Shown: piece by piece, positions 24,036-32,461 of the stretch
Position numbering within the stretch: position 1 is the first letter of the stretch
Layout: every line of letters starts with the position of its first letter
NCBI GenBank assembly: GCA_964574395.1
Contig: CAZNNL010000015.1
Location: 1-43,443, forward strand
Source of the DNA: JAXGQD01 sp964574395
GTDB taxonomy: Bacteria > Bacillota > Clostridia > Saccharofermentanales > Fastidiosipilaceae
DNA: 43,443 nt
Reading direction: 5' to 3'
The notes under the pieces: model-generated
The model's input: only the letters and a program-made list of their open reading frames with translations
Databases searched by the model: none
Told to the model about the DNA's origin: nothing
Made by a program: the position numbers and the translations under genes

Positions 24036-26093
24036 TTATTCTGCTACAGTTGTTTCTTCAGTTTCAGCGCTTGTCTCGGCGCTCGTCTCCGCACCACCAA
24101 TTGCAGGTAAGTTGATGACGTCACCAACGGATAGGTAATCTACATCAATGCCTGGGTTGGCAGCTTCGACAACAGAAATGAGTTCATATGCTTCTGCGTC
24201 ACTCACCTCATAAGCGGATTTAATAATCTGGAACAAGGTGTCACCTGACTTGATTTCGTACTCACCACCGGGTTTAGCAGCTGGTTTAGGTGCTTCTGTC
24301 GTGGCAAAAGTTGAAGGTACGATGACAGGTGTCTTAGTGCCAGTTGGCAAAGTTACGACTTCGGCTTCTGTAGAGCTCGTAGCAGCTGTTGTGGTTGCCT
24401 TGGTGCCGCCACCAAATGCCAGTGTATAAATGACAAAAATGAGAAGCAGTGCAGCTATACCAATAAGAACGAACATTGCAATCTTGCGAATTGCATTCTG
24501 TTCAGGTTCTTGTGGTCCACTACCAAAGCCACCTTTGCGTTTATGCGATTCNNNNNNNNNNNNNNNNNNNNNNNNNNNNNNNNNNNNNNNNNNNNNNNNN
24601 NNNNNNNNNNNNNNNNNNNNNNNNNNNNNNNNNNNNNNNNNNNNNNNNNNNCCACTACCAAAGCCACCTTTGCGTTTATGCGATTCGGCAAAATTGGTAC
24701 GTCTGCTTGTTTCTTCGAGCAATTCACTTCCTGCAGCTGGTATTTCAGGCGAAACACCAGTGTGAACATCTTCTTGGCCTACGATTTCAGTTTCTTCAAA
24801 AGCAGCGTTAACATCTGCTGGTTCTTTGTCCATTAACCCTTCACGTTCCAATGCTTCATTGATTGCCGCACGATCGCTATCAGAGAAGGCTTCCGCGTTA
24901 TAAGGAACTGCACTCTCAGATTTAGCCAAATTATTAACGATATCTTGTACTCCTGAAGGTGCATTTTTCAAAATATCATCATCTTCGGCTGCTAATTCTG
25001 CGATTAGATCAGAAACCGGAATTGCACTGCTGTCAGTAGGCGCGCTTGGTACGCTAGGTTCTGGACGCATGGAGCGTGCTGCTTGGCTGGCAGCTACCGC
25101 CGCGGTAGTCGCCGCTGCTACTGAGCCTGTGGGTGATGAGGAAGCTTGTGGAGGAGCTGCGCTACCGCCAGGTGCAAAGTTAGCGAATAAGTCTTCTGTG
25201 TTGGCTGCCTGTGCAAATTCTGTACGTCCCGTCGTGCGTGGAAGCTTAGGTGCAGTTTTATGCATACCCGTTTCGCGCGAGAGTTTGGCAAACCCTCTAG
25301 CAAGTGTGCTGCGTCCCAAACGATCTAAAGGAATTAAATCTTCGACAAAACCAATCATGAATTGCAAAGAATTCTGGCTATCTTCATGCGTTGCTAGACC
25401 CATCACCATGCCTGCTGCATCGCTTTGGTCTTCGGCTTGATCTAGAAGCTGAAGCATGCGTTTTTGGCCGATAATTTCCATCAGCTCTTTATTACATAAT
25501 ATGATGCAGTCATTTGCCTTTAGTTGGGCAATATTGGAATAACGAAGTGTTCCTGCGACACCGGCTGAGAAATCGCCAATGTTGGGGAGACTTTTGCCAT
25601 AATAATCGACCGCCTCAAAACCCAAATCATCTTGCGTTAAGGGGAACAGCGCATCGTCTCTGTAAAGATAGGCACACGCACGTCCCAAAGTAACAGCAGC
25701 AATTTCGCCATCCTTGACGATGACACCAGCGAAATAAGGCTGGATTGTGCTTGTATCAGAAAGCGTTAGTCGCCCAGTCACACCAACTGCAGTTTCAGCT
25801 AGCTCATTGATTGCTGCATCAATGTTTGCTCGGGTATTGTCTTTCAAATCTTTCGAGATTTTAGCCAGCAAATCCTGATTGCCATCTGTGCCGTCCACAG
25901 GCATGTTCGTCCCGTGCGATGAGGCATAAACAGCATAAAACGAGCCGCGGTCCTCCCTATCCAGCGTTATGTCAGCAAAATGCTCTTCACGTTTTCCATT
26001 CATACGCCCATCAAGATAAAAAGCATCGACAGCGCCTGCACTCGGAAAATAGCGAGCCGTCACAGTTGTGGCCAGTCGCGTATTTTTAGCCAT
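24036..26093 (-). CDS. PP2C-like / transmembrane / LysM protein
   Basis: About 640 aa once the spurious gap is closed. The N-terminal 260 residues resemble a degenerate PP2C-type phosphatase domain (FAVYASSHGTNMPVDGTDGNQ in place of the usual DGMGG; later IILCNKELMEII and SDAAGMVMGLA). Metal-binding Asp residues are not all in place, so it may be a pseudophosphatase. A long acidic, Pro/Ser-rich cytosolic linker (about 290-510) leads to one membrane helix (MFVLIGIAALLLIFVIYTLAF) and an extracytoplasmic LysM domain (EIKSGDTLFQIIKSAYEV...LSVGDVINLPAI). This would connect intracellular signalling to peptidoglycan. The ATG has AAGGAGG 6-8 nt upstream, with a promoter at 26169. Confidence 0.75.
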   Translation of the reverse strand: MAKNTRLATTVTARYFPSAGAVDAFYLDGRMNGKREEHFADITLDREDRGSFYAVYASSHGTNMPVDGTDGNQDLLAKISKDLKDNTRANIDAAINELAETAVGVTGRLTLSDTSTIQPYFAGVIVKDGEIAAVTLGRACAYLYRDDALFPLTQDDLGFEAVDYYGKSLPNIGDFSAGVAGTLRYSNIAQLKANDCIILCNKELMEIIGQKRMLQLLDQAEDQSDAAGMVMGLATHEDSQNSLQFMIGFVEDLIPLDRLGRSTLARGFAKLSRETGMHKTAPKLPRTTGRTEFAQAANTEDLFANFAPGGSAAPPQASSSPTGSVAAATTAAVAASQAARSMRPEPSVPSAPTDSSAIPVSDLIAELAAEDDDILKNAPSGVQDIVNNLAKSESAVPYNAEAFSDSDRAAINEALEREGLMDKEPADVNAAFEETEIVGQEDVHTGVSPEIPAAGSELLEETSRRTNFAESHKRKGGFGSXXXXXXXXXXXXXXXXXXXXXXXXXXXXXXXXXXESHKRKGGFGSGPQEPEQNAIRKIAMFVLIGIAALLLIFVIYTLAFGGGTKATTTAATSSTEAEVVTLPTGTKTPVIVPSTFATTEAPKPAAKPGGEYEIKSGDTLFQIIKSAYEVSDAEAYELISVVEAANPGIDVDYLSVGDVINLPAIGGAETSAETSAETEETTVAE
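24517..24686. other. Spurious 100-N gap flanked by a 35-bp duplicated contig end
   Basis: The 35 bp at 24517-24551 are identical to 24652-24686, on either side of exactly 100 N. The period is 135 bp (45 codons), so the frame is kept either way. This is best read as two contig ends that overlap by 35 bp and were never merged. The repeated peptide (ESHKRKGGFGS) occurs once in the true protein. Confidence 0.9.
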
Positions 26094-26168
26094 GTTAGTT
26101 CCTCCTTGGTAATTGGAATTGGGTGCGAATGCACCAAATCATGGTCTTTTTTGCTATATTATTGGGTA

Positions 26169-26177
26169 ATTATAGCA
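26169..26177 (-). promoter_or_regulatory. Extended -10 promoter of the PP2C-LysM gene
   Basis: Minus strand TGCTATAAT, a perfect extended -10 (TGnTATAAT), with a start near 26162 and a leader of about 70 nt. The -35 is weak. Confidence 0.65.
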
Positions 26178-26215
26178 CAAGACTTCTTCTTGAAGAATAA
26201 CATGGGTATAGCAAA

Positions 26216-27547
26216 ATGAATACAAGTTCGGTTTCAATACATTATGATTTGGTCGTAGTTGGCGCAGGCCCTGCAGGTATGATGGCGGCTGGCCGTGCTG
26301 CTGCGTTAGGTGCGCGCATTTTGCTACTCGAAAAAGGCGATTCTCTCGGTCGAAAACTAGCTATTGCCGGAGGTGGTCGCGGCAACTTTACCCATGCTGC
26401 TTCACGCACTGATTTAGGTAATGCTTTTTTTGGCAAAACCCCCAAACGCTTCCTCCAACCCGCCTTCAGCGCTTTTGACGCTGATGCTTTGCGTTTATTT
26501 TTCTCTGATTTAGGTGTGCCTTCAACTGTTGAAGCAGGTGGCAAAGTCTATCCTGTAAGCGGACGCGCCATCGATTTGCTTGAGGCATTGAAAAAGTTCT
26601 GTTTAGTTCAGTCCGTCAGCATTCAATTACACGCCGCCGTTCAAGAACTAAGTTGGCAAGAGGCAGACGGTGTTTTCTGCTTGAAAATTTCTCCAAGTGA
26701 GAAATGCTCCTTGGATGTGGTTTTTGCTAAACGCGTACTTCTTTGTACTGGTGGGAAAACCTTTCCACATACGGGCTCTAATGGTGACGGGTATTTTCTA
26801 GCCTCATCCCTCGGGCATACGATTACGGCGCTTGGGGCTGCGTTGCAAGCGATTAATTTAGATGAACCTTTGTTTTCTGCATTGAGTGGTTTGAGTTTGT
26901 TGGATGTGTGTTTGAAGCTAAGTGTTGCTGAAGGTTCCGCATCTTCACAAGGCATTGGTAAAAGAACGGAAAAATCTCGCGGGGAACTCTTGTTTACCCA
27001 TTTTGGTTTATCAGGTCCTGCTGCCTTGCATTTATCACGTTTTCTCGATTCTGAAGCGGATGCCTTGCACCTAGATTTATTGCCTGATATTTCAGAAGAA
27101 TCCCTTATGCAAGACTTATTGGCATTTTCAAAGCTTGAGGCTAGGCGTCCCGCTTCTGCATTCTTTAGTGACCGTTTACCACAGCGGTTAGCAGACGCTT
27201 TGTCTACTTTGGTTTGGAGAGATGGCGGAGACAGGAAGACTGCTGCGCACCTTACAAAGCAAGAACGCCTTCAGATAGTGGGGCTGTTGAAAAATCTTCC
27301 TCTGCGTTTAGCTAAGTTACGACCGTTTGAACAAGGCATGGTCACACGGGGTGGTGTCGCACTTAATGAGGTTTCTGGCAAAACGATGCAGTCTCGACTC
27401 CACCCTGGCCTGTTTTTTGCCGGAGAAATCTTAGACATTGACGGGCCCAGCGGAGGATACAACCTGCAAGCAGCATTTTCGACTGGCTATTTGGCCGCTG
27501 TAAATGCGGTGGCTTCGCTGTCGCTCAACGAAGTTCCACCTTATTAA
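26216..27547 (+). CDS. HI0933/YhiN-family NAD(P)/FAD-dependent oxidoreductase
   Basis: 443-aa flavoprotein. The N-terminal Rossmann motif VVGAGPAGMMAAGRAA and LLEKGDSLGRKLAIAGGGRGNFT are signatures of the HI0933 (YhiN/BaiN) family. The middle has LCTGGKTFPHTGSNGDGY, and the C-terminus has TRGGVALNEVSGKTMQSR and FAGEILDIDGPSGGYNLQAAFSTGY, which close the FAD site. Members are FAD-dependent reductases of uncertain natural substrate; BaiN acts on bile-acid intermediates in Clostridium scindens. The start ATG 26216 has only a weak ribosome site. It is divergent from the PP2C-LysM gene, with 120 bp between. Confidence 0.92.
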   Translation: MNTSSVSIHYDLVVVGAGPAGMMAAGRAAALGARILLLEKGDSLGRKLAIAGGGRGNFTHAASRTDLGNAFFGKTPKRFLQPAFSAFDADALRLFFSDLGVPSTVEAGGKVYPVSGRAIDLLEALKKFCLVQSVSIQLHAAVQELSWQEADGVFCLKISPSEKCSLDVVFAKRVLLCTGGKTFPHTGSNGDGYFLASSLGHTITALGAALQAINLDEPLFSALSGLSLLDVCLKLSVAEGSASSQGIGKRTEKSRGELLFTHFGLSGPAALHLSRFLDSEADALHLDLLPDISEESLMQDLLAFSKLEARRPASAFFSDRLPQRLADALSTLVWRDGGDRKTAAHLTKQERLQIVGLLKNLPLRLAKLRPFEQGMVTRGGVALNEVSGKTMQSRLHPGLFFAGEILDIDGPSGGYNLQAAFSTGYLAAVNAVASLSLNEVPPY

Positions 27548-27600
27548 TCGAACGCGATTTTCGGCCGCGATTTTCATATTCAACTTTTGCTCTCAATTTT

Positions 27601-27808
27601 CGACAAAAAATCAGCTTGTGCGCCGTTTTTCTTCCTAAATGCGGGTATGGGGTCGTTTTTTCGGCAAAAAAGCAACCTGTACTTCGCATATATACAAATA
27701 CCGGATCAAAAGAGCTTTTATCTGTCGTACAAGTTGTTTAATTGTCAATTTTTCCTTTGTTTTGAGCAATTTCAGTGGTTCCTATCGCACAGGCTGTTTT
27801 TTTGCCAA
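27601..27808. repeat. Nested inverted repeats, four copies of a 22-24 bp element
   Basis: Related elements lie at 27601-27624 (plus), 27662-27687 (plus), 27724-27747 (minus) and 27786-27808 (minus), rough consensus YGRCAAAAAANCARCYTGTG. Copies 1 and 4 match at about 18 of 22 positions. The arrangement A, B, B', A' can fold into a nested hairpin. Copy 4 includes a TTTTGCCA octamer. A separate direct repeat CGCGATTTTC lies at 27553 and 27566. This accounts for most of the 357-bp gap between the flavoprotein stop and tRNA-Arg, where I see no credible ORF. Confidence 0.6.
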
Positions 27809-27904
27809 TCATCATTGTTGTTACAAGAACAGAGCCGGATGATTGACATTCCCAGAACCAATTTCTACAATGATTCCACAATTTAAAACGAAATTTAAGT
27901 TCAC

Positions 27905-27980
27905 AGTCCCGTAGCTCAGTGGATAGAGCAACGGTTTCCTAAACCGCAGGTCGGAGGTTCGAGTCCTCTCGGGACTACCA
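27905..27980 (+). tRNA. tRNA-Arg (anticodon CCT)
   Basis: 76 nt with encoded CCA. Acceptor AGTCCCG pairs with CGGGACT; U8-A9 follow; the D arm is GCTCAGTGGATAGAGC; the anticodon loop TTCCTAA has CCT at 27938-27940; the T arm GGAGGTTCGAGTCCTCT is standard. It reads AGG codons. Confidence 0.95.
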
Positions 27981-28020
27981 ACGTATCGTGACAGTTCATC
28001 AATTTTGATAGAACAAAGTC

Positions 28021-28586
28021 TTATAGTTTTTCTAAGTGTTTTTTTGTGGGCTTTATCCCCGTCAATTCAGCAAGCGCTTCAGCCATTATCTCAGCCGGTT
28101 CAAAGTAATAACCCTCTCGGTTGGCATATCCAACAATCATCCTATTTATCTTAGCATCAATCACATCGTCGAATGCTGCTTCTCCATATGGATACTTATT
28201 TGCTACTAAAACGGCACAATAAATTCCCGCTTGGTTCACCCAAGATGTTGTTTGTCGGTTGCTATTTTTGGCAAAATCAAATCCTCCTGCCAACTCCATA
28301 TATTGATTAACCATATCTGGATCCAAATCTACTGCAAGGAGCGAATTCCTAATAGCGGATTCATAATGCTTTTAACATTGTTGAAGTTAGATCTCTTAAA
28401 CTGGTAAACAATTACAATAAAACGTGTCTTGTTATTAACCAACACAAGCATCTCTTCCTTCTTTCGATTCTGAAATACATGTGTCCAATTTGCAGTCTAA
28501 GAAAACAATGGGCTAATACTCTCATCATAGGGTGCTGGCTTTATTTTTAGCGCATCTGCTAACTTCTTTGTCAAACATATTTGCAT
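28021..28586 (-). pseudogene. Broken DUF6933-like gene
   Basis: Reading from ATG 28586 gives MQICLTKKLADALKIKP, then LFS followed by a TAG at 28497-28499 where the family has Trp, then TANWTHVF and MLVLVNNKTRFIVIVYQFK. Near 28357-28362 the frame shifts by a one-base loss (KSIM to AIRNSLLAVDLDPD) and continues as FDFAKNSNRQTTSWVNQAG to the stop at 28021. The joined sequence resembles DUF6933 proteins (TKKL start, LFSWxANL, EAIRxxLLAEG), whose function is unknown to me. The C-terminal 60 residues go beyond my memory of the family. Two lesions indicate a dead gene. The last 101 codons alone could be read from TTG 28326, but no ribosome site supports that. Confidence 0.75.
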
Positions 28587-28699
28587 ATTGCATGCCTCGC
28601 TTCATCACTTCCAAGGAATTCTTGCCACAACTGTGTTAGTTCCTACATTACACCATATTATGGCTTAGTAGGTGGTCAGAATCTTCGCTAAGTTCAAGC

Positions 28700-28728
28700 C
28701 GTGCCAAATTTGCGACTAATTTGGCACG
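28700..28728. other. Hairpin after the pdh operon
   Basis: Perfect 10-bp stem CGTGCCAAAT with ATTTGGCACG around a 9-nt loop, 10 nt after the lpdA stop. There is no T tract, so it is more likely an mRNA 3'-end stabiliser or a poor terminator. The arms contain TGCCAAA, close to the TTTTGCCA word. Confidence 0.65.
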
Positions 28729-28738
28729 AGCATAGAAG

Positions 28739-30130
28739 CTAGGAGTGTATCGCCCCGTCTTTTGCCTGGCGCATGGCTTCGGCCAAGCCTTCGGACAAGG
28801 TGGGATGTGCATGGATCATGCCAATGACGTCTTCGGGGAGCAACTCCGCACTACGCGCCAGTAAAAGTTCGTGAATCAGTTCGGTTGCATTGGCGCCAAC
28901 GATGTGTGCGCCGATGAGTTCGTCCGTGGCTGCGTCAAGCAAGATTTTTATCATGCCGTCGGACTGTTCAACAGCAACTGCTTTGCCAATACCACGATAA
29001 GGAAAGACTAGTTTCTTGACTGCTATCCCAGCCTCAGAGGCACGGGCTTCCGTATAGCCAAAGCTGGCAAGTTGAGGTTCACAATAAGTTGCTGCTGGAA
29101 CAGCTAACATATCCAATACTCTAGGCGAAGCACCAGCGATATGTTCAACAGCAATTTCACCTTCTTTTGAGGCGACATGTGCCAGAAGTGGGGTGCGCAC
29201 GACATCGCCTATGGCGTAGATGCCTGGAACAGAACTGCGATAATAAGCGTCAACTTCAACAAATCCGCCTTCATCCAATTTGATACCTGCTTCTTCTAGC
29301 CCTAAGTCTGAAGTATTAGGGATGCGACCTGCGGAAACTAAGACTGTATCGACTCTTAACGTCACCTGTTGGGCGTCTTTGGATTCGAGGAGGACCTCGG
29401 TTTTGCCATCCACATATTGTTGGGATAGCGCTTTTGTGGAAGTATACATTTTAATGCCACGTTTTTTGAAAGATTTAACCAGTACGTCTACGAGTTCTTC
29501 GTCTTCTATTGGCAAAACCCTCTCCAGCATCTCGACCAAGTGCACCTCTACTCCAAAACTCGACAAAATATGGGCGAACTCAACCCCGATTGCACCTGAG
29601 CCGAGAATCAAAATACTTTCTGGTAGCCGTTCTAGTTGCAAAACACCCGTTGAGGAAAGAATGCGTTCTTCATCAAATGGAAAATCCGCCAATTCGCGTG
29701 CTCTTGAGCCTGTAGCGATGATAATGTTTTTAGCGCTAAGCTTCTTGCCGTCCGCTAATTCTAGTTCGCCTTGTTTAAGTTTCACTACTTCTGCAGAAAT
29801 GAAGTCAACTTTATTCTTTTTCAATAAGAATTGAATGCCCTTGGACAATTGGTTTGCAGCTTTTTCTGCCTTGGCAGAAACCTTTGAATAGTCAAAGCCT
29901 TGAACATCCACAGTAATTCCAAGTTCTTCTAATCCACTAATGGACTGGAACACTTCAGCTTGGTGGATAAGTGCTTTAGAAGGAATACAGCCTACGTTTA
30001 GGCACACACCGCCAGCTTTGTCTTTTTCAATGACTGCAGCTTTTAAGCCAAGCTGGGCTGCGCGAATGGCCGCCACATAGCCACCAGGGCCTGCCCCAAT
30101 AACTAAAAGATCATAATCATTATTTGTCAA
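28739..30130 (-). CDS. lpdA: Dihydrolipoyl dehydrogenase (E3)
   Basis: 463-aa FAD enzyme that reoxidises the dihydrolipoyl arm of pyruvate dehydrogenase with NAD+. VIGAGPGGYVAAIRAAQLG (FAD), the redox disulfide GGVCLNVGCIPSKAL (residues about 40-50), ILGSGAIGVEFAHILSSFG (NAD) and the C-terminal HAHPTLSE (His-Glu dyad) are all intact. It has no N-terminal lipoyl domain. The start is TTG 30130, with AAGGAG about 9 nt upstream. Last gene of the operon, 21 nt after pdhC. Confidence 0.96.
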   Translation of the reverse strand: MTNNDYDLLVIGAGPGGYVAAIRAAQLGLKAAVIEKDKAGGVCLNVGCIPSKALIHQAEVFQSISGLEELGITVDVQGFDYSKVSAKAEKAANQLSKGIQFLLKKNKVDFISAEVVKLKQGELELADGKKLSAKNIIIATGSRARELADFPFDEERILSSTGVLQLERLPESILILGSGAIGVEFAHILSSFGVEVHLVEMLERVLPIEDEELVDVLVKSFKKRGIKMYTSTKALSQQYVDGKTEVLLESKDAQQVTLRVDTVLVSAGRIPNTSDLGLEEAGIKLDEGGFVEVDAYYRSSVPGIYAIGDVVRTPLLAHVASKEGEIAVEHIAGASPRVLDMLAVPAATYCEPQLASFGYTEARASEAGIAVKKLVFPYRGIGKAVAVEQSDGMIKILLDAATDELIGAHIVGANATELIHELLLARSAELLPEDVIGMIHAHPTLSEGLAEAMRQAKDGAIHS

Positions 30131-30151
30131 TCTATTTATCTCCTTTGGTCA

Positions 30152-31441
30152 TTAATAAAGCGCTCGTACTGGAGATTCAAGCATATTTTTTAATTCAGCC
30201 AGGAATGCCGCGCCTACTGCGCCATCAATTACGCGGTGATCGCAGGATAGGCTTAAGTTCATCACAGAGCGAATAGCCAAACTATCGTCCTCCTGAACAA
30301 TCGCCTTCCTCTTGATAGTGCTGATAGCTAGAATCGCTGCACCAGGGGGATTGATAATGGCGGTAAAGTCTTCAATGCCGAATGAGCCTAGATTGCTGAT
30401 TGTGAAGCTTGCACCAGCATATTCTTCAGGTTGAAGTGCGTTGGACCTTGCTTTTTCGATGAGTTCTTTAAGCTCTGTGTCGATTTGGATGATGCCTTTT
30501 TGCCCACAGTTACGTACTACAGGTGTAATCAAACCGTCTTTCAGAGCCACGGCTGTACCAATATCTACGCTTGAAAAGAGCTTAATGGAATCACCCTGCC
30601 AACTGGCATTGATTTTCGGATGTTTCTTTAGCGCTTCCGCCACGAATTTTGTAAAGAATGCATTGAGCGAAATCTTTTCTGTTGCTTTCTTATTAAGCTC
30701 TGCATGTGCAACCAAAAGACTGTCCACCTCAACGGATACTTTCAAATAGTAATGCGGCGCAGAGTATTTAGATTCTGCTAGACGCTGAGCAATTGCTTTA
30801 CGCATGCCCGTTAGTGGAATTATCTCATCTTCTGTTGCGCTACGGCTCTCCGTAGGTTTGACAGGCTTTTGTAAAGCAACTTTAGCATCTGAAGGCTTGC
30901 CTTCACGTTCTTTCAGCGCATTTTCAATATCTGCTTTAATGACACGTCCCTCAGGACCACTACCTCTGATTTGTTTTAAATTGAGGCCGTTCATATCGGC
31001 AAGTTTTCTGGCCAATGGAGATGCTTTCGGGAAGGCACTACTCGACGCCACCTCAGGAGCAGAATCCGAAATTTCACTCGCATCTGAATCCTGTCCAGCT
31101 TCCAAACTATCAGGACTCGGTTCTGGCTTAGTCTCTATGGGCTTCAGTTCTAAATCTTCCTTCTTGTCATCGGTTTCTTCAAGCAAAGCAGAAATATCTT
31201 CCCCTGCCTCACCGATAATCGCTATGGTCTCCCCAATCTTGGCTTGCGATCCCGCGGGCACGACAATCTTCAATAGCACACCGTCCGAAGTGGCTTCATA
31301 GTCCATGGTGGTTTTATCCGTTTCCACTTCACAAAGCACATCACCGGAAGATACGCTATCGCCTTCCTCTTTATGCCACTGCGCAATGTGTCCTTCCTCC
31401 ATAGTTGGAGACAAGGCTAGCATTAATATTTTCTCAGCCAT
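30152..31441 (-). CDS. pdhC: Dihydrolipoamide acetyltransferase (E2)
   Basis: 429 aa. One lipoyl domain (1-80) with VETDKTTMDYEA carries the lipoylated Lys near residue 43. An acidic/Ser/Pro linker (about 85-130) leads to the E1/E3-binding domain (SPLARKLADMNGLNLKQIRGSGPEGRV, about 140-175) and the catalytic domain (about 200-429) ending SLSCDHRVIDGAVGAAFL, with the HxxxDG active site. It forms the core of the pyruvate dehydrogenase complex. 12 nt downstream of pdhB. No lipoate ligase or lipoyl synthase is in the window. Confidence 0.96.
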   Translation of the reverse strand: MAEKILMLALSPTMEEGHIAQWHKEEGDSVSSGDVLCEVETDKTTMDYEATSDGVLLKIVVPAGSQAKIGETIAIIGEAGEDISALLEETDDKKEDLELKPIETKPEPSPDSLEAGQDSDASEISDSAPEVASSSAFPKASPLARKLADMNGLNLKQIRGSGPEGRVIKADIENALKEREGKPSDAKVALQKPVKPTESRSATEDEIIPLTGMRKAIAQRLAESKYSAPHYYLKVSVEVDSLLVAHAELNKKATEKISLNAFFTKFVAEALKKHPKINASWQGDSIKLFSSVDIGTAVALKDGLITPVVRNCGQKGIIQIDTELKELIEKARSNALQPEEYAGASFTISNLGSFGIEDFTAIINPPGAAILAISTIKRKAIVQEDDSLAIRSVMNLSLSCDHRVIDGAVGAAFLAELKNMLESPVRALY

Positions 31442-31453
31442 AATTAATTTCCT

Positions 31454-32431
31454 CTACATATATAAAACAGATTTAGCAGCCGCTACAATTTTCTCGACAG
31501 ATGGTTGTACGGCTAGTTCCAAATTGTGGTTATAAGGCATCGGAACATCTTCCGAAGCCACCATCTCAACAGGGGCATCCAGCATGTCAAAGCAATTGCG
31601 CGAAATCAACCAAGAAACATGAGAACCAACGCTGGCAAAAGGCCAAGACTCCTCCACCACCACACAACGATTCGTTTTGCGAACGGATTCATAAATCGTT
31701 TCTTCATCTAAAGGTCGAATTGAACGCAAATCGACTACTTCTGCATCTACGCCTAATTTTTCGAGTTCCTTTGCTGCTCGTAGCACCATGTGTAAGGGTT
31801 TAGCATAAGTGATTAAGCTTATGTCCTTCCCTGCACGTTTGATGTCGGCTTGGCCAAAAGGTATAAGATACTCGTCTTCCGGCACTTCGCCTTTCATGCC
31901 ATACATCATTTCACTTTCCAAAAACACAACAGGGTTATCGTCACGAATGGCTGTTTTCAACAAACCTTTCGCATCGTATGGCGTGGCAGGAGAAACCACT
32001 TTAAGCCCAGGTATGTGGGCAAAAAAGGACTGCAACGCTTGAGAATGCTGCGCTGCCAGATATTCTGCTGGCCCATTCGGTCCACGGAACACAATCGGAA
32101 CTTTGATTTGACCACCTGACATATAACGCATCTTTGCAGCATTGCTAATCACTTGATCTAAGGCCATAAGCGAAAAATTAAACGTCATCCACTCAACAAT
32201 CGGACGAAGGCCAACCATGGCAGCCCCAATTCCAAATCCAGTAAACCCTTCTTCTACGATGGGGGCATCCATAACCCGCCATTCCCCATATTTATCGAGC
32301 AGACCTTGGCTAACTTTATACGCGCCATTATATTGGCCTACTTCTTCACCAATCAGAAAGACTGTCTCGTCTCTCGCCATTTCTTCATCGATCGCTAGTC
32401 TTATTGCTTCACGAAAGGTAATTTCTGGCAT
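31454..32431 (-). CDS. pdhB: Pyruvate dehydrogenase E1 beta subunit
   Basis: 325 aa. MPEITFREAIRLAIDEEM, FLIGEEVGQYNGAYKVSQGL and GFGIGAAMVGLRPIVEWMTFNF are standard for the TPP-dependent E1 beta chain of 2-oxoacid dehydrogenases; the C-terminal transketolase domain has VEESWPFASVGSHVSW. ATG 32431 lies directly behind GGAGG, preferred over the ORF limit 32443. It pairs with pdhA 30 nt upstream. The enzyme decarboxylates pyruvate and passes the acetyl group to the E2 lipoyl arm. Other 2-oxoacid substrates (acetoin, branched chain) cannot be excluded by sequence alone. Confidence 0.95.
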   Translation of the reverse strand: MPEITFREAIRLAIDEEMARDETVFLIGEEVGQYNGAYKVSQGLLDKYGEWRVMDAPIVEEGFTGFGIGAAMVGLRPIVEWMTFNFSLMALDQVISNAAKMRYMSGGQIKVPIVFRGPNGPAEYLAAQHSQALQSFFAHIPGLKVVSPATPYDAKGLLKTAIRDDNPVVFLESEMMYGMKGEVPEDEYLIPFGQADIKRAGKDISLITYAKPLHMVLRAAKELEKLGVDAEVVDLRSIRPLDEETIYESVRKTNRCVVVEESWPFASVGSHVSWLISRNCFDMLDAPVEMVASEDVPMPYNHNLELAVQPSVEKIVAAAKSVLYM

Positions 32432-32461
32432 TTTAACCTCCAACGGCTCACTTGAGGCTAA

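Noticed and set aside
24517..24686. Genuine in-frame peptide repeat
   Set aside because: Identical 35-bp ends around exactly 100 N fit an unmerged contig overlap better.
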